Assembly (NCBI RefSeq): GCF_026966905.1
Contig: NZ_JAPUBN010000013.1
Span: 434,001 to 498,000, forward strand
Direction: 5' to 3'
Source: Marinomonas phaeophyticola
Lineage (GTDB): Bacteria; Pseudomonadota; Gammaproteobacteria; Pseudomonadales; Marinomonadaceae
DNA: 64,000 bases
Within the stretch, counting starts at the first letter, position 1. Every line of letters starts with the position of its first letter. A program made the translations under genes and the position numbers. Under the pieces are notes generated by a model. The model did not search any database. It was not told the DNA's origin and saw only the letters and a program-made list of their open reading frames with translations. Positions 48,702 through 59,383 of the stretch are shown here, piece by piece.

Positions 48702-50030
48702 TTGAAACGCAAGCCAAATCGTCGCCAAGTATCAAAAGTTGCATCGCCTAGTCCAATCTCTGATTATAATATAGACGGCTTGACTCATGAAGCAAAAGGC
48801 GTTGCTAGAGTAAATGGTAAAGTGGTTTTTATTGATGGGGCTCTTCCTGGAGAGCAAGTGTCAGCGCAAATCACTAAACCTGGTCGACGCTTTGATGAAG
48901 CAAAATTGGTCGCTATATTAACTCCTTCAAATGACAGAGTATCGCCTAAATGCGCACATTATGAAAAATGTGGCGGTTGTCGCTTTCAGCATTTATCCTA
49001 CCCTATGCAGATTGAATCAAAGAAAGCGTGGTTAAATAATCAATTAAGGAATATTTCATCTCAGGAAGCGCTTTCTGTTTTGCAAGGAAGAGAATTTGGT
49101 TATCGTCGGCGTGCTCGTTTATCCTTGCGTGTTAAGGGCCAGTCTATTGAGCTGGGCTTTAAAGAAAAATCTTCTTCTAGCATTGTTGATATAAAACAAT
49201 GCCCCGTTCTAACAGCTTCATTAGAATCATTAATTAAACCAATAAATCGCTTTGTAAAAACTTGCCCTGAGGTGTCTAAATTAGGGCATATTGAGCTTTT
49301 AGAAGACGACAATGGTGTTAGTGTTTTAGTCCGGCTTACCGCAGGGCTGACTGCCACAATCAAAGATCAATGGCATGCATTCGCTGTTGCGCATGGATTT
49401 TCTTTATATTGGCAAGAAGCAAATGAAAGCAAAGTTGCATTGAGTGCTCTAGAAATGAGGCGCTATGATGTGGCGGATACTCGGATTGATTTTCATCCTC
49501 AGGATTTTATACAAATCAATGCAGAAATGAATCAAAAGATGGTTTCGCAAGCGGTGGCTTGGTTAAACTTGTCTGCGAAAGATCTTGTGCTTGATTTGTT
49601 TTGTGGGGCTGGCAATTTTACATTTGCTTTTGCGCAACAGGCAAAATCTGTAATCGGAATAGAATTATTACCGAGCATGGTTGAAAACGCAAAGCGTAAC
49701 CAACATTTAAATGGGTTAGAAAATGTAAATTTTATTGCGGCTGATTTAACAAAACGGGAATCAGCTTCAGACATACCAAAAGGTATTACAAAGGTTTTTT
49801 TAGATCCACCTAGAGCGGGAGCTTTTGAGTTCCTGCCAAATATAATAAATTTAAGTCCTGATAAAATTTTGTACGTTTCTTGCAATGCTTCAACATTGGC
49901 AAGAGATGCAGAATTTTTAGTAGCAAATGGATATCAAGTAGATAAGGTGTCTTTGATGGAAATGTTTCCTCAAACGGCCCATGTTGAGACCATGATGCTG
50001 TTGCAAAAAAGCAGTAAGCAAAAAAGGTAA
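48702..50030 (+). CDS. rlmD: 23S rRNA (uracil-1939-C5)-methyltransferase
   Basis: A 442-residue S-adenosylmethionine enzyme. An N-terminal TRAM domain (IDGLTHEAKGVARVNGKVV) is followed by a 4Fe-4S cluster region (CAHYEKCGGCRFQHL, with a further CPVL cysteine), then the methylase domain with DLFCGAGNFTFAFAQ and the catalytic DPPRAG and YVSCNASTLARD motifs. The start is TTG at 48702, and its ribosome-binding site lies in the hairpin described above. relA starts five bases after the stop, and the order rlmD-relA-mazG is the common one. Confidence 0.95.
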   Translation: MKRKPNRRQVSKVASPSPISDYNIDGLTHEAKGVARVNGKVVFIDGALPGEQVSAQITKPGRRFDEAKLVAILTPSNDRVSPKCAHYEKCGGCRFQHLSYPMQIESKKAWLNNQLRNISSQEALSVLQGREFGYRRRARLSLRVKGQSIELGFKEKSSSSIVDIKQCPVLTASLESLIKPINRFVKTCPEVSKLGHIELLEDDNGVSVLVRLTAGLTATIKDQWHAFAVAHGFSLYWQEANESKVALSALEMRRYDVADTRIDFHPQDFIQINAEMNQKMVSQAVAWLNLSAKDLVLDLFCGAGNFTFAFAQQAKSVIGIELLPSMVENAKRNQHLNGLENVNFIAADLTKRESASDIPKGITKVFLDPPRAGAFEFLPNIINLSPDKILYVSCNASTLARDAEFLVANGYQVDKVSLMEMFPQTAHVETMMLLQKSSKQKR

Positions 50031-50034
50031 TGAA

Positions 50035-52281
50035 ATGGTTACAGTTCGTAAGGACCACCCAATACTAGAAGACGGCTCTGTAGATATTGATCTTTGGATG
50101 GCTCAATTTGGAGATAATATTGATGCCAGTTCTCGTATTCCTTTGAGAATGGCATGTGAAATCGCTAGGCAGTCAGAGCAGCAGTCAGACAAACCGTCCT
50201 ACTGGGGCGCTCAAGCCAGTACTTTTCGTGCAGGTTTGGAGATGGTAGAGATCTTATCCGGATTTCGAGCTGATCAGGATTCTTTGGTTGCGGCCGCTTT
50301 ATATCGTGTAGTAAGAGAAGATCAATTACCCATTCAAAAAGTTATTGATGTGTTTGGTCGTAAAGTTGCCTCGTTAGTCGAAGGCGTCATTCGCATGGGA
50401 GAAGTGTCTAAAAACTTATCGGCAGATACCGCGGCAGAAGTGTTAGGTAGCCATGAGAACCAACTTGAATCATTAAGAAAGATGTTGGTTTCGATCATTG
50501 ATGATGTGCGAGTTGTGCTAATTAAATTGGCAGAAAGAGCATGTGCCATAAAAGAGGCAAAGCACCAAGATGAGGCGAGAAAAGTTACTATTGCACTAGA
50601 AGTGCAAAGTGTTTATGCCCCGCTCGCTCATCGATTGGGAATAGGGCACATTAAATGGGAGCTTGAAGACCTGTCTTTTCGCTATCTATACCCAAATGAA
50701 TATAAGCGTATTGCGGCCTTACTTGATGAAAAAAGATTAGATCGACAGCATTTTATTGATGATGTTATTGATTTATTAAGGGAGCGATTAGGCGAAATTA
50801 ATATTAATGCGGATTTGATGGGGCGAGCAAAACATATCTATAGTATTTGGCGCAAAATGCAGCGTAAAAATATATGTTTTGATGAGGTATATGATGTCCG
50901 CGCGGTAAGAATTCTTGTTGATGAAACTATGGAGTGTTATGGCGTTTTAGGTGTGGTACACAACTTATGGAAGCCAGTGCCCCATGAATTCGATGATTAC
51001 ATTAGCAATCCAAAAAATAATGGCTATCAATCCTTGCATACGGCTGTCGTTGGGCCGCAAGGGCGAGTGCTTGAAATACAGATTCGAACACATAAAATGC
51101 ATGAAGATGCGGAGTTAGGTGTATGTGCCCATTGGAAGTATAAAGGGACAGATTTATCATCCAATAGCTCGAGTTATGAAGAAAAGCTCGCTTGGCTGAG
51201 AAATATTCTCGATTTTCATGAGGTTCAAGGTGATCAGGATTCATTATCAGAGCAAATCCGAAATGATATTGAGCAAGACCGCATTTATGTCTTTACTCCT
51301 GAAGGGCATGTGGTCGATTTACCCGTTAATTCAACCGCTGTAGACTTTGCGTATAGGGTTCATACCGAGATTGGTCACCGTTGTCGAGGAGCAAAGGTTA
51401 ATGGTCGCATCATCTCGTTAGTAACAAGTCTGAAAACGGGTGATAAAGTTGAAATCCTAACGGCTAAGGAAGGTCAGCCAAGCCGAGATTGGTTGCACCC
51501 ATCTTTGGGGTATGTTCAAACATCCAAAGCCAGAGCAAAAATTCAAAATTGGTTTCGAAAAGAATCTAAAGAGCAGCATATACCTGCCGGTAAACTGATC
51601 TTAGACAAGCAGTTGAAACGTTTAGGTATGAGTGAGGCCAATATAGATTTTGAACGTATTGCGAATAAGTGCAATTTTGCGACGGCTGACGATATTTTCT
51701 CTGCGCTAGGTTCAGGTGATATTCAGCTTTCTCGGGTGTTGCATGTACTCGAAGATATTTACGGTCTTGATGGTAAGGAAAAAGAAAGACCTATTCGTCT
51801 CAAGAAAGGCTCGAATAGAAGTTTTCATAATGATGTGAAAATTCAAGGGGTTGGGCACCTTTTAACGAATATGGCTCGTTGTTGTTCTCCTGTGCCAGGA
51901 GATTATATTGTTGGTTATATCACGTTAGGTCGAGGTGTTTCTATACATAGACAAGACTGTTTAAATGCTGTTCAGCACAGTTTGGAGGAGCCTGAAAGAA
52001 TTGTTGAGGTGAGCTGGGGAGAAGAGGTTGAAAATTTATTTCCTGTCAGTATTCAAGTTGAAGCCTATGATCGTACTGGTCTGCTTAATGATATAACCAG
52101 CTTGTTGGCGAATGAAAAAACGAATTTATTATCAATGAATACCTTATCGACTAAAGAGAGTCACTCCGCACTGATTCGTTTTACCATTGAAATTGATCAA
52201 CTCAGCGCCTTAAGTCGTTTGCTCCATAGAATTAATCAGCTTCCTAATGTGATTGATGTTTTTAGGGAGAGAGAATATTGA
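50035..52281 (+). CDS. relA: GTP pyrophosphokinase RelA
   Basis: A 748-residue ribosome-bound (p)ppGpp synthetase (E. coli 744). The N-terminal hydrolase-like domain lacks the catalytic His-Asp pair, so it is inactive. The synthetase domain has HEFDDYISNPKNNGYQSLHT near residue 317; the E-x-D-D motif marks monofunctional RelA rather than SpoT. TGS (about 418-480, RIYVFTPEGHVVDLP), a helical/zinc-finger region with CCSPVPGD, and a C-terminal ACT domain (VEAYDRTGLLNDITSLL) follow. The stop overlaps mazG. Confidence 0.95.
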   Translation: MVTVRKDHPILEDGSVDIDLWMAQFGDNIDASSRIPLRMACEIARQSEQQSDKPSYWGAQASTFRAGLEMVEILSGFRADQDSLVAAALYRVVREDQLPIQKVIDVFGRKVASLVEGVIRMGEVSKNLSADTAAEVLGSHENQLESLRKMLVSIIDDVRVVLIKLAERACAIKEAKHQDEARKVTIALEVQSVYAPLAHRLGIGHIKWELEDLSFRYLYPNEYKRIAALLDEKRLDRQHFIDDVIDLLRERLGEININADLMGRAKHIYSIWRKMQRKNICFDEVYDVRAVRILVDETMECYGVLGVVHNLWKPVPHEFDDYISNPKNNGYQSLHTAVVGPQGRVLEIQIRTHKMHEDAELGVCAHWKYKGTDLSSNSSSYEEKLAWLRNILDFHEVQGDQDSLSEQIRNDIEQDRIYVFTPEGHVVDLPVNSTAVDFAYRVHTEIGHRCRGAKVNGRIISLVTSLKTGDKVEILTAKEGQPSRDWLHPSLGYVQTSKARAKIQNWFRKESKEQHIPAGKLILDKQLKRLGMSEANIDFERIANKCNFATADDIFSALGSGDIQLSRVLHVLEDIYGLDGKEKERPIRLKKGSNRSFHNDVKIQGVGHLLTNMARCCSPVPGDYIVGYITLGRGVSIHRQDCLNAVQHSLEEPERIVEVSWGEEVENLFPVSIQVEAYDRTGLLNDITSLLANEKTNLLSMNTLSTKESHSALIRFTIEIDQLSALSRLLHRINQLPNVIDVFREREY

Positions 52282-53091
52282 ACTCTCAATTAGATGAAAT
52301 GCTGTATTTGATGCAGTGTTTGCGAGATTCTGAAAAAGGTTGCCCTTGGGATCAAAAGCAGAGTTTCTCATCTATTGTTCCGTATACCATTGAAGAAACC
52401 TATGAAGTGGTTGATGCCATAGCCCGTAAGGATATGCAGAATTTGAAAGAAGAATTGGGCGACCTCCTTTTTCAAATTATTTTTTATAGTCAAATGGCAG
52501 ATGAAAATAAGGCATTTGATTTTAATGATGTGGTAGAGGGCTTGAAGGAAAAAATGCTTCGTCGTCATCCTCATGTTTTTCCTGATGGTTCGCTAAATAG
52601 TTTTGGTAATGCTCCAAAATTCTCAGAAGAGGAATTAAAAGGGCAATGGAATAAGATTAAGTCTCAAGAAAAGTCTGTTTTGACTGAAGGTGCTTCAAGA
52701 GGTTTATTAGACAGTATATCAAGAGCACTTCCTCCTGTAGTTCAATCTACAAAAATTCAAAAAAGCGGCATCCGTGGGCTTCGACTGGGATAATGTTACT
52801 TCTGTTTTTGAGAAAATTCGAGAAGAAATTGATGAGCTTGAAGACGCCGTGAATCACTTAGATAAAAATGAGATGTCAGGTGAATTTGGTGACCTTCTTT
52901 TTGCTATGACGAATTTGGGGAGACATCTCGACCTAGATGCTGAACAATCTTTAGCGAAAACGAATGAAAAATTTCGTCGCAGGTTTGCTTTCATAGAAGA
53001 GCGAGTGGCTGAGCAGAAGATAGACATAACATCCTGTTCTCTAGATGAATTAGATGGATTTTGGGATCAAGCCAAGAAAAAAGGCCTTTAA
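52278..53091 (+). CDS. mazG: Nucleoside triphosphate pyrophosphohydrolase, broken by a frameshift
   Basis: MazG hydrolyses NTPs and helps reset the stringent response beside relA. Two MazG domains are visible, with CPWDQKQSF, EETYEVVDAIA and EELGDLLFQIIFY in the first and EEIDELEDAV and GEFGDLLFAMTNLGRH in the second. The frames change in the A6 run at 52759-52764. Family alignment from memory (KIQKxAxxVGFDW) fits best if two A are missing, which gives IQKKAASVGFDW and 271 residues. Removing one A would also join the frames but drops one conserved residue. The TTG start overlaps the relA stop. Confidence 0.88.
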
Positions 53092-53236
53092 TACTAAATG
53101 TAAGTAAGGAAATTGATGTGGTTGTTTATCTCTGTAAGTCATCCTGATATATTTTCCAGAGAAAATTACAGAATGAATGAGTTAAACATCATTTTTTAGG
53201 TGTTATGGCTTTATCTGGAAAAAGGAGAGGATTAAA

Positions 53237-55867
53237 TTGAGCGATCGTCAGGCGTCATTGCGAGAAAATGTCAGGTTGTTAGGTGATTGTCTCGGAGAGA
53301 CAATGAGTAATCACTTGGGAGCCGATTTTTTAGAAAAAGTGGAAAATATCCGCCTACTGTCCAAAGATGGTCGTCAATCAGGTGACTCTACGGCATTAAT
53401 TGAAGCCTTAGAGGCGTTGGACGATAATGATATCGTACCTGTTGCGAGAGCATTCAATCAATTTCTGAACCTATCAAATATTGCAGAGCAATATCATAGA
53501 GTGCATCGTCGTCGTACAAACGAAAGTCTGGGTGTTTATCAAAACCCTATTGGTGATCTCTTAAAGCGCCTTAAAGATAAAGCCCTGACGGCTGAACAGA
53601 TGATGGATGCACTTGGAAATCAGAGCATAGATTTGGTGTTGACGGCACACCCAACAGAAGTTGTTCGTCGCTCATTGATTAGAAAGTATGACAATATTTC
53701 TACAGAATTAGAATCTCTTGATAAAGACAATATTTTACCTCTTGAAGAAACCATTCACATTCGCAGGTTGAATGAAATCATAACCCAAGCTTGGCATACT
53801 GATGAGATTCGTGAACAGCGACCTACCCCAGTTGATGAAGCGAAATGGGGTTTTGCGGTTATTGAACAATCTTTATGGCATGCCGTTCCTCGTTTTTTCA
53901 GGCAATTAGAGGAGCAGTTTAGTCACGTATTGGATGTGCAGACGATACCATTAAATATAGCGCCTATTCGATTTTCAACTTGGATGGGAGGAGACAGAGA
54001 TGGTAATCCAAATGTGACTCATAAAGTAACTGAAGAAGTTACTTTATTAGCCCGTTGGATGGCGGCTGATTTATACATTAAAGATCTTAATGTACTCAGA
54101 TCTGAATTTTCTATGACACAATGTAATCAAGAATTGCGAGAAAGGGTTGGAGAAAGTGCTCAACCGTATCGTGAAATATTGCGTGACCTAGAAAATAAAA
54201 TGCTAGCGACTCGTTCGTGGGCAAAGGCAAAACTAGAAGGGCAAAAAGCCCCTGCAGATAATATACTTCTTGATAGTAAGCAATTAGTAGATGATTTAAC
54301 CTTGTGTTATCAGTCATTAATAGACTGTGGAATGAAGGTGATCGCAAATGGATCTTTATTAGATTTAATCCGTTGTGCGGCTACTTTTGGAGTTACTCTG
54401 GTTAAGCTTGATGTAAGGCAGGATGCATCACGTCATATTGAAGCCTTGTCAGCCATCACTCGTTTCTATGGGGTGGGTGATTATGCTGAATGGGATGAGG
54501 CGTCGAGACAAGCGTTTTTATTAACTGAGTTAAATTCGAAACGACCTTTATTACCCTTAGAGTGGTCTCCTTCTGATGATGTTCATGAAGTGATAGAGAC
54601 GTTTAAAATGATAGCTAAAGGAAGGTCAAACTCTTTTGGTTCTTATATTATCTCTATGGCTAGCTCTCCTTCAGATGTTTTGGCTGTCGCACTATTGTTG
54701 AAAGAAACAGGTGTGAGCTCTCCTATGAAGATAGTGCCTTTATTTGAGACGCTAGCTGATTTGGATAACGCTGAGCCTATTATTGAGCAATTATTCTCAA
54801 TGCCTTGGTATAAAGCTTATATTGATGGCAAACAAGAAGTTATGATTGGTTATTCAGATTCAGCCAAAGATGCGGGTCAAATTGCGGCCACATGGGGCCA
54901 ATACAGAGCTCAAGAGGCCTTGACGAAGTTGTGTAAAAAGCACGGTGTTCACTTAACGCTCTTTCACGGACGTGGTGGTACCGTTGGTCGAGGTGGCGGT
55001 CCTGCTCATGTTGCTATATTATCTCAACCTCCGGGCTCGGTTAATGGTAGTATAAGGGTTACTGAGCAAGGTGAAATGATTCGTTTCAAGTTTGGTATTC
55101 CTGATATTGCTGTTCGTTCATTAGAGCTTTATTGTTCGGCTGTAATGGAGGCCAGCTTAAGTCCAGCTTCTGCACCAAAAGAAGAATGGCGCGCTATTAT
55201 GGATGAAATGGCTGAAATTGGCATGAATCAATATCGTGGTATTGTTCGTGGTCATGAAGATTTCGTGCCTTATTTTAGGGCCATTACTCCTGAACAAGAA
55301 CTTGCAAAATTGCCTTTAGGTTCAAGGCCTGCTCGTCGAAAAGTGGATGGGGGAGTTGAGAGTCTTAGAGCGATTCCTTGGATTTTTGCTTGGATGCAGA
55401 TTCGTTTGATGTTACCGGCATGGTTAGGTGCTGAAAGTGCTTTGTTTCAAGCTATTGAATCAGGTCATTTACAAAGTTTACAAGAAATGCACGAAGAGTG
55501 GCCTTTTTTTGGGGCTTATTTAGATATGTTAGATATGGTTCTGGCGAAAGCTGAACCCGAAATTTCTGAGTACTATGAAAAACGTCTTGTTCCTGAAGAG
55601 TTAACAAGCCTAGGTTTGTTACTTCGCAGAAAGTTAAAGCAAGTGAGTGAATGTGTTAAGCAATTGAAGCAACAAGAACGTTTAATTGAAGATAATAAAA
55701 CCATTCGTCAGTCGATAGATGTGCGTAATCCATATATTGATCCACTGCACTATTTACAAGCTGAATTGTTGTATCGAAGCCGAAAATCTCCGGATAATCG
55801 ACAAGTAAATAAAGCTTTGATGATTACCATGGCGGGTATTGCTAGTGGAATGCAAAACACCGGATAA
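53237..55867 (+). CDS. ppc: Phosphoenolpyruvate carboxylase
   Basis: An 876-residue anaplerotic enzyme that forms oxaloacetate from PEP and bicarbonate. Catalytic His near 138 is in VLTAHPTEVVRRS. Other blocks are TWMGGDRDGNPNVT, MIGYSDSAKDAGQ, the LFHGRGGTVGRGGGP loop near 577 and a C-terminal QNTG end, with the penultimate glycine usual for the family. The start is TTG 53237, preceded by a strong AAAGGAGAGG. Two hairpins follow the gene. Confidence 0.96.
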   Translation: MSDRQASLRENVRLLGDCLGETMSNHLGADFLEKVENIRLLSKDGRQSGDSTALIEALEALDDNDIVPVARAFNQFLNLSNIAEQYHRVHRRRTNESLGVYQNPIGDLLKRLKDKALTAEQMMDALGNQSIDLVLTAHPTEVVRRSLIRKYDNISTELESLDKDNILPLEETIHIRRLNEIITQAWHTDEIREQRPTPVDEAKWGFAVIEQSLWHAVPRFFRQLEEQFSHVLDVQTIPLNIAPIRFSTWMGGDRDGNPNVTHKVTEEVTLLARWMAADLYIKDLNVLRSEFSMTQCNQELRERVGESAQPYREILRDLENKMLATRSWAKAKLEGQKAPADNILLDSKQLVDDLTLCYQSLIDCGMKVIANGSLLDLIRCAATFGVTLVKLDVRQDASRHIEALSAITRFYGVGDYAEWDEASRQAFLLTELNSKRPLLPLEWSPSDDVHEVIETFKMIAKGRSNSFGSYIISMASSPSDVLAVALLLKETGVSSPMKIVPLFETLADLDNAEPIIEQLFSMPWYKAYIDGKQEVMIGYSDSAKDAGQIAATWGQYRAQEALTKLCKKHGVHLTLFHGRGGTVGRGGGPAHVAILSQPPGSVNGSIRVTEQGEMIRFKFGIPDIAVRSLELYCSAVMEASLSPASAPKEEWRAIMDEMAEIGMNQYRGIVRGHEDFVPYFRAITPEQELAKLPLGSRPARRKVDGGVESLRAIPWIFAWMQIRLMLPAWLGAESALFQAIESGHLQSLQEMHEEWPFFGAYLDMLDMVLAKAEPEISEYYEKRLVPEELTSLGLLLRRKLKQVSECVKQLKQQERLIEDNKTIRQSIDVRNPYIDPLHYLQAELLYRSRKSPDNRQVNKALMITMAGIASGMQNTG

Positions 55868-55902
55868 GCTTAATTAGTCAAATTTTATACTACTAATGTA
55901 TT

Positions 55903-55941
55903 AAATAGGTAGGAAAATAGTGAATATTCTCCTACCTATTT
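55903..55941 (+). terminator. Inverted repeat after ppc
   Basis: Bases 55903-55914 and 55930-55941 form a perfect 12-pair stem with a 15-base loop, 36 bases after the ppc stop. No U-tract follows, so it may instead protect the mRNA end. Confidence 0.6.
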
Positions 55942-55949
55942 GCATATTT

Positions 55950-55986
55950 GATGGTTGCTTGGTTATTCTAGGCGACCATCATTTTT
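55950..55986 (+). terminator. Second hairpin after ppc, with T-run
   Basis: GATGGTTGC (55950-55958) pairs with GCGACCATC (55972-55980) with one G-T pair, followed by ATTTTT. This is the better terminator of the two between ppc and adk. Confidence 0.7.
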
Positions 55987-56077
55987 ATTATAAATGTACC
56001 TTTCTTTCACAGGGCTAAATATACCACTTTTTGTGGCTCATAAGATGAATGAAAAGGTTCGTGTCTGTTTTAAATGA

Positions 56078-56755
<678 letters not shown>

Positions 56756-56762
56756 TAATTCG

Positions 56763-57470
56763 ATGAGTACTATTTTATCAATAGATACTTCAACGCCAGC
56801 TTGCTCTGTGGCGTTGAATGTTAATGGTGTCATACTGGAAGATTTTCGTATGGCACCTAGGATGCATAATGATTTGATTTTACCTATGGTTGATCAAATT
56901 TTGTCTCAAGCTGAACTTAAATTAAGTCAATTAGATGCGATTGCCTTTGGTCGAGGTCCAGGGTCGTTTACTGGTTTACGAATAGCCGCAGGCGTTGTTC
57001 AGGGATTGGCTTATGGTGCAGATTTGCCTGTTATTCCTGTCTCTACGCTTGAAGCAATGGTATTGGAAGCGTATCGAAAATATCAAAAAGATTACTGGTT
57101 GTCTGCTTTAGATGCTCGAATGGGGGAAGTCTATGTGGGTGGTTATCACGTGTCTGAAATAGACAAGGTGGTTACTATTGAGGCATTGCTTACTGAGCGA
57201 GTGATAAAACCAGAAAGTATTGATACGTTTAATGAACTCTATAATGGAGTTGGGTCCGGTTGGATCTATAAAGATATTTTGTTAACTAAAGTGCCTAATA
57301 ATTTAGCTCTAGTTGATGAAAATATTGCACCAAGAGCTGCCTATATTGGTGAGTTAGCACATACTTTCTTTAAGGAAAGTAAGGCTGTCTCAGTCTATGA
57401 GGCCATGCCTAGCTATTTGAGAGATGAAATTTCTTGGGAAAAACAACCTTTAAAAGTTGGTAAACGTTAG
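56763..57470 (+). CDS. tsaB: tRNA threonylcarbamoyladenosine biosynthesis protein TsaB
   Basis: A 235-residue ASKHA-fold protein that partners TsaD and TsaE in t6A37 synthesis. N-terminal phosphate-1 motif ILSIDTSTPACSVAL, then MHNDLILPMVDQIL and FGRGPGSFTGLRIAAGV are characteristic. It lacks the metal-binding histidines of TsaD, as expected. It starts seven bases after adk and ends three before uppP. Confidence 0.93.
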   Translation: MSTILSIDTSTPACSVALNVNGVILEDFRMAPRMHNDLILPMVDQILSQAELKLSQLDAIAFGRGPGSFTGLRIAAGVVQGLAYGADLPVIPVSTLEAMVLEAYRKYQKDYWLSALDARMGEVYVGGYHVSEIDKVVTIEALLTERVIKPESIDTFNELYNGVGSGWIYKDILLTKVPNNLALVDENIAPRAAYIGELAHTFFKESKAVSVYEAMPSYLRDEISWEKQPLKVGKR

Positions 57471-57473
57471 TTA

Positions 57474-58280
57474 ATGCTTTGGTATCATATTGTTTTCTTG
57501 TCAATAATTCAGGGTCTTACCGAGTTTATACCTGTATCGAGCTCCGCTCATCTTATTTTACCCTCTCAATTACTGGGGTGGCCCGATCAAGGTCTGGCAT
57601 TTGATGTTGCTGTGCATGTAGGGACCCTTATTGCTGTAATAGGATATTTTAGGCGGGATATTATTCGTTTATTAAGTGCATGGCTTTTATCTATCCGAAG
57701 CTCGACGACAACGAATGACAGTAAATTAGCGTGGTGGGTTATCATTTCAACTATACCCGCTGTCATTATGGGGTATTTTCTAAATGATTTTATAGAAAGC
57801 CATTTAAGGTCAATAGAAGTGATAGCCTATACTACAATTGGCTTTGGCATTCTTTTATGGTTGTCTGATATTTATGCGAGTAAGGCTAAAACCGAATATG
57901 AAATGACCCTGTCTAACGTGGTTTTTATTGGTGCTGCTCAAGCCTTAGCGTTAATTCCTGGAACCTCCCGATCAGGGGTCACGATCACCGCCGCTAGGTA
58001 TTTAGGGTTTAGTCGAAATGCCTCAGCTCGATTTTCTTTTTTATTATCGATTCCTTTAATTGTAGCGGCTGGTACTTACAAGTTAATGGAGTTAATTTCT
58101 TCTGGTATTAATATACATTGGGGTGTGATTTTTGCAGGTGTTGTGCTTTCAGCAATAAGTGCCTATGTTTGTATTTATGTCTTTTTAAAATGGTTGAATC
58201 AAATCGGGTTCGCTCCATTTTTATTTTATCGACTACTACTTGGTGGTATCTTACTCGGTATTAGTTATTTAAATGTATAG
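57474..58280 (+). CDS. uppP: Undecaprenyl-diphosphate phosphatase
   Basis: A 268-residue membrane enzyme (also called BacA) that recycles the lipid carrier for cell-wall synthesis. The two conserved active-site motifs are QGLTEFIPVSSSAHL near residue 10 and IPGTSRSGVTITAA near residue 160. About eight membrane helices are predicted. It overlaps no gene but sits in the adk-tsaB-uppP-rsmJ run. Confidence 0.94.
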   Translation: MLWYHIVFLSIIQGLTEFIPVSSSAHLILPSQLLGWPDQGLAFDVAVHVGTLIAVIGYFRRDIIRLLSAWLLSIRSSTTTNDSKLAWWVIISTIPAVIMGYFLNDFIESHLRSIEVIAYTTIGFGILLWLSDIYASKAKTEYEMTLSNVVFIGAAQALALIPGTSRSGVTITAARYLGFSRNASARFSFLLSIPLIVAAGTYKLMELISSGINIHWGVIFAGVVLSAISAYVCIYVFLKWLNQIGFAPFLFYRLLLGGILLGISYLNV

Positions 58281-58289
58281 GTTGATACG

Positions 58290-58586
58290 ATGAATATTGG
58301 ATCTCAGTTTCCGGTTATCAGTAGTGGGGTAGCGTCTAATACTAATGCATCCTCTGCTAGATCCTTTCAGGCTAATGCCGCTTCTACTACTAATAAACAT
58401 CTGTCGGTTGCTCCGAGCAGCCTATCTCAATTTGAATCTGTTTTTGAGTCTGTGGGGGCAAAGTTTGCTCGTGTCGAGACTCTTGATAGGCCTACTCAGT
58501 ATGCCTTGAATATGTATTCTGAGACACAATCATTATTTTTAGACAATTCAAAAAACGCGTTAGTTGGTGTGGATGTTTTTGCATAA
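58290..58586 (+). CDS. Small Ser/Asn/Ala-rich protein, unknown
   Basis: I do not recognise this 98-residue protein. The first half is low in complexity and rich in Ser, Asn, Ala and Thr, with no signal peptide. The second half ([20 protein letters not shown], then [12 protein letters not shown]) looks helical. It starts nine bases after uppP, and its 3' end overlaps the rsmJ start by 14 bases. That tight packing supports it being real. Confidence 0.65.
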   Translation: MNIGSQFPVISSGVASNTNASSARSFQANAASTTNKHLSVAPSSLSQFESVFESVGAKFARVETLDRPTQYALNMYSETQSLFLDNSKNALVGVDVFA

Positions 58587-59364
58587 GACTCATTTTTTAT
58601 CTGTTGCATACCGAGATGATAGCACCCAAGAACAAGCTCAAGCATTAGCAGAAGAGCTTGGATTAACGTGCTTTTATTTATCTTGTTCTCTTAAAAAGCA
58701 TACGGAATTTGATTATTTACTTTTGATTGAGGGTGATGTTGTTTCCATCGCCAAAACAGGAAAATCTGCACCTAACCCAGTTCGGGTAGACTTTGTGAAT
58801 GGCGCCGTTGCTCACCGTCGACTTTTTGGTGGTGGAAAAGGCCAAGACATAGCTAAAGCGGTGGGGGTTAATAAGCGCCATGACTTAACCGTTTTAGATG
58901 CCACGGCTGGCCTAGGAAGAGATGCTTTTGTATTGGCCTCTCTAGGATGCGATGTGACTTTACTTGAAAGAAATCCATTGGTGAGAGTATTGTTAAAAAA
59001 TGGCTTGGGGCGGGCAACGCAGTCAGAGGATATTGCTTCTATTATTGCGAAAATGCACTTTCAAGAAGGTGATATTTCAGATTGCATTCAAACATCATTT
59101 GATGTGATTTATTTAGACCCCATGTATCCGCATGTTGAAAAGTCAGCGGCAGTAAAAAAAGAGATGGCCTTTTTTAGAGACTTAGTCGGTCACGATGAAG
59201 ACTCAGATTATTTATTGCCGTTAGCTAAAGAGCTGGCTGCCTATCGAGTAGTTGTAAAACGACCAAAAGGAGCCCCCTTTTTGAATGATGAACCTGCTAC
59301 TTATCAAATAACAGGTAAATCAGGTCGTTTTGATATTTATGTAAATAAATCACTAGATATTTAA
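58573..59364 (+). CDS. rsmJ: 16S rRNA (guanine-1516-N2)-methyltransferase
   Basis: A 263-residue S-adenosylmethionine enzyme. The cofactor motif is [20 protein letters not shown], then [16 protein letters not shown]. The catalytic motif is [10 protein letters not shown], the DPMYP form typical of RsmJ. The C-terminal [12 protein letters not shown] block is also conserved. ATG 58573 gives a natural N-terminus. TTG 58564 and TTG 58579 are alternatives. It is the last gene of the run beginning at adk and converges on slyX. Confidence 0.93.
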   Translation: MFLHKTHFLSVAYRDDSTQEQAQALAEELGLTCFYLSCSLKKHTEFDYLLLIEGDVVSIAKTGKSAPNPVRVDFVNGAVAHRRLFGGGKGQDIAKAVGVNKRHDLTVLDATAGLGRDAFVLASLGCDVTLLERNPLVRVLLKNGLGRATQSEDIASIIAKMHFQEGDISDCIQTSFDVIYLDPMYPHVEKSAAVKKEMAFFRDLVGHDEDSDYLLPLAKELAAYRVVVKRPKGAPFLNDEPATYQITGKSGRFDIYVNKSLDI

Positions 59365-59383
59365 AAAAGTGGATTTTATATTT

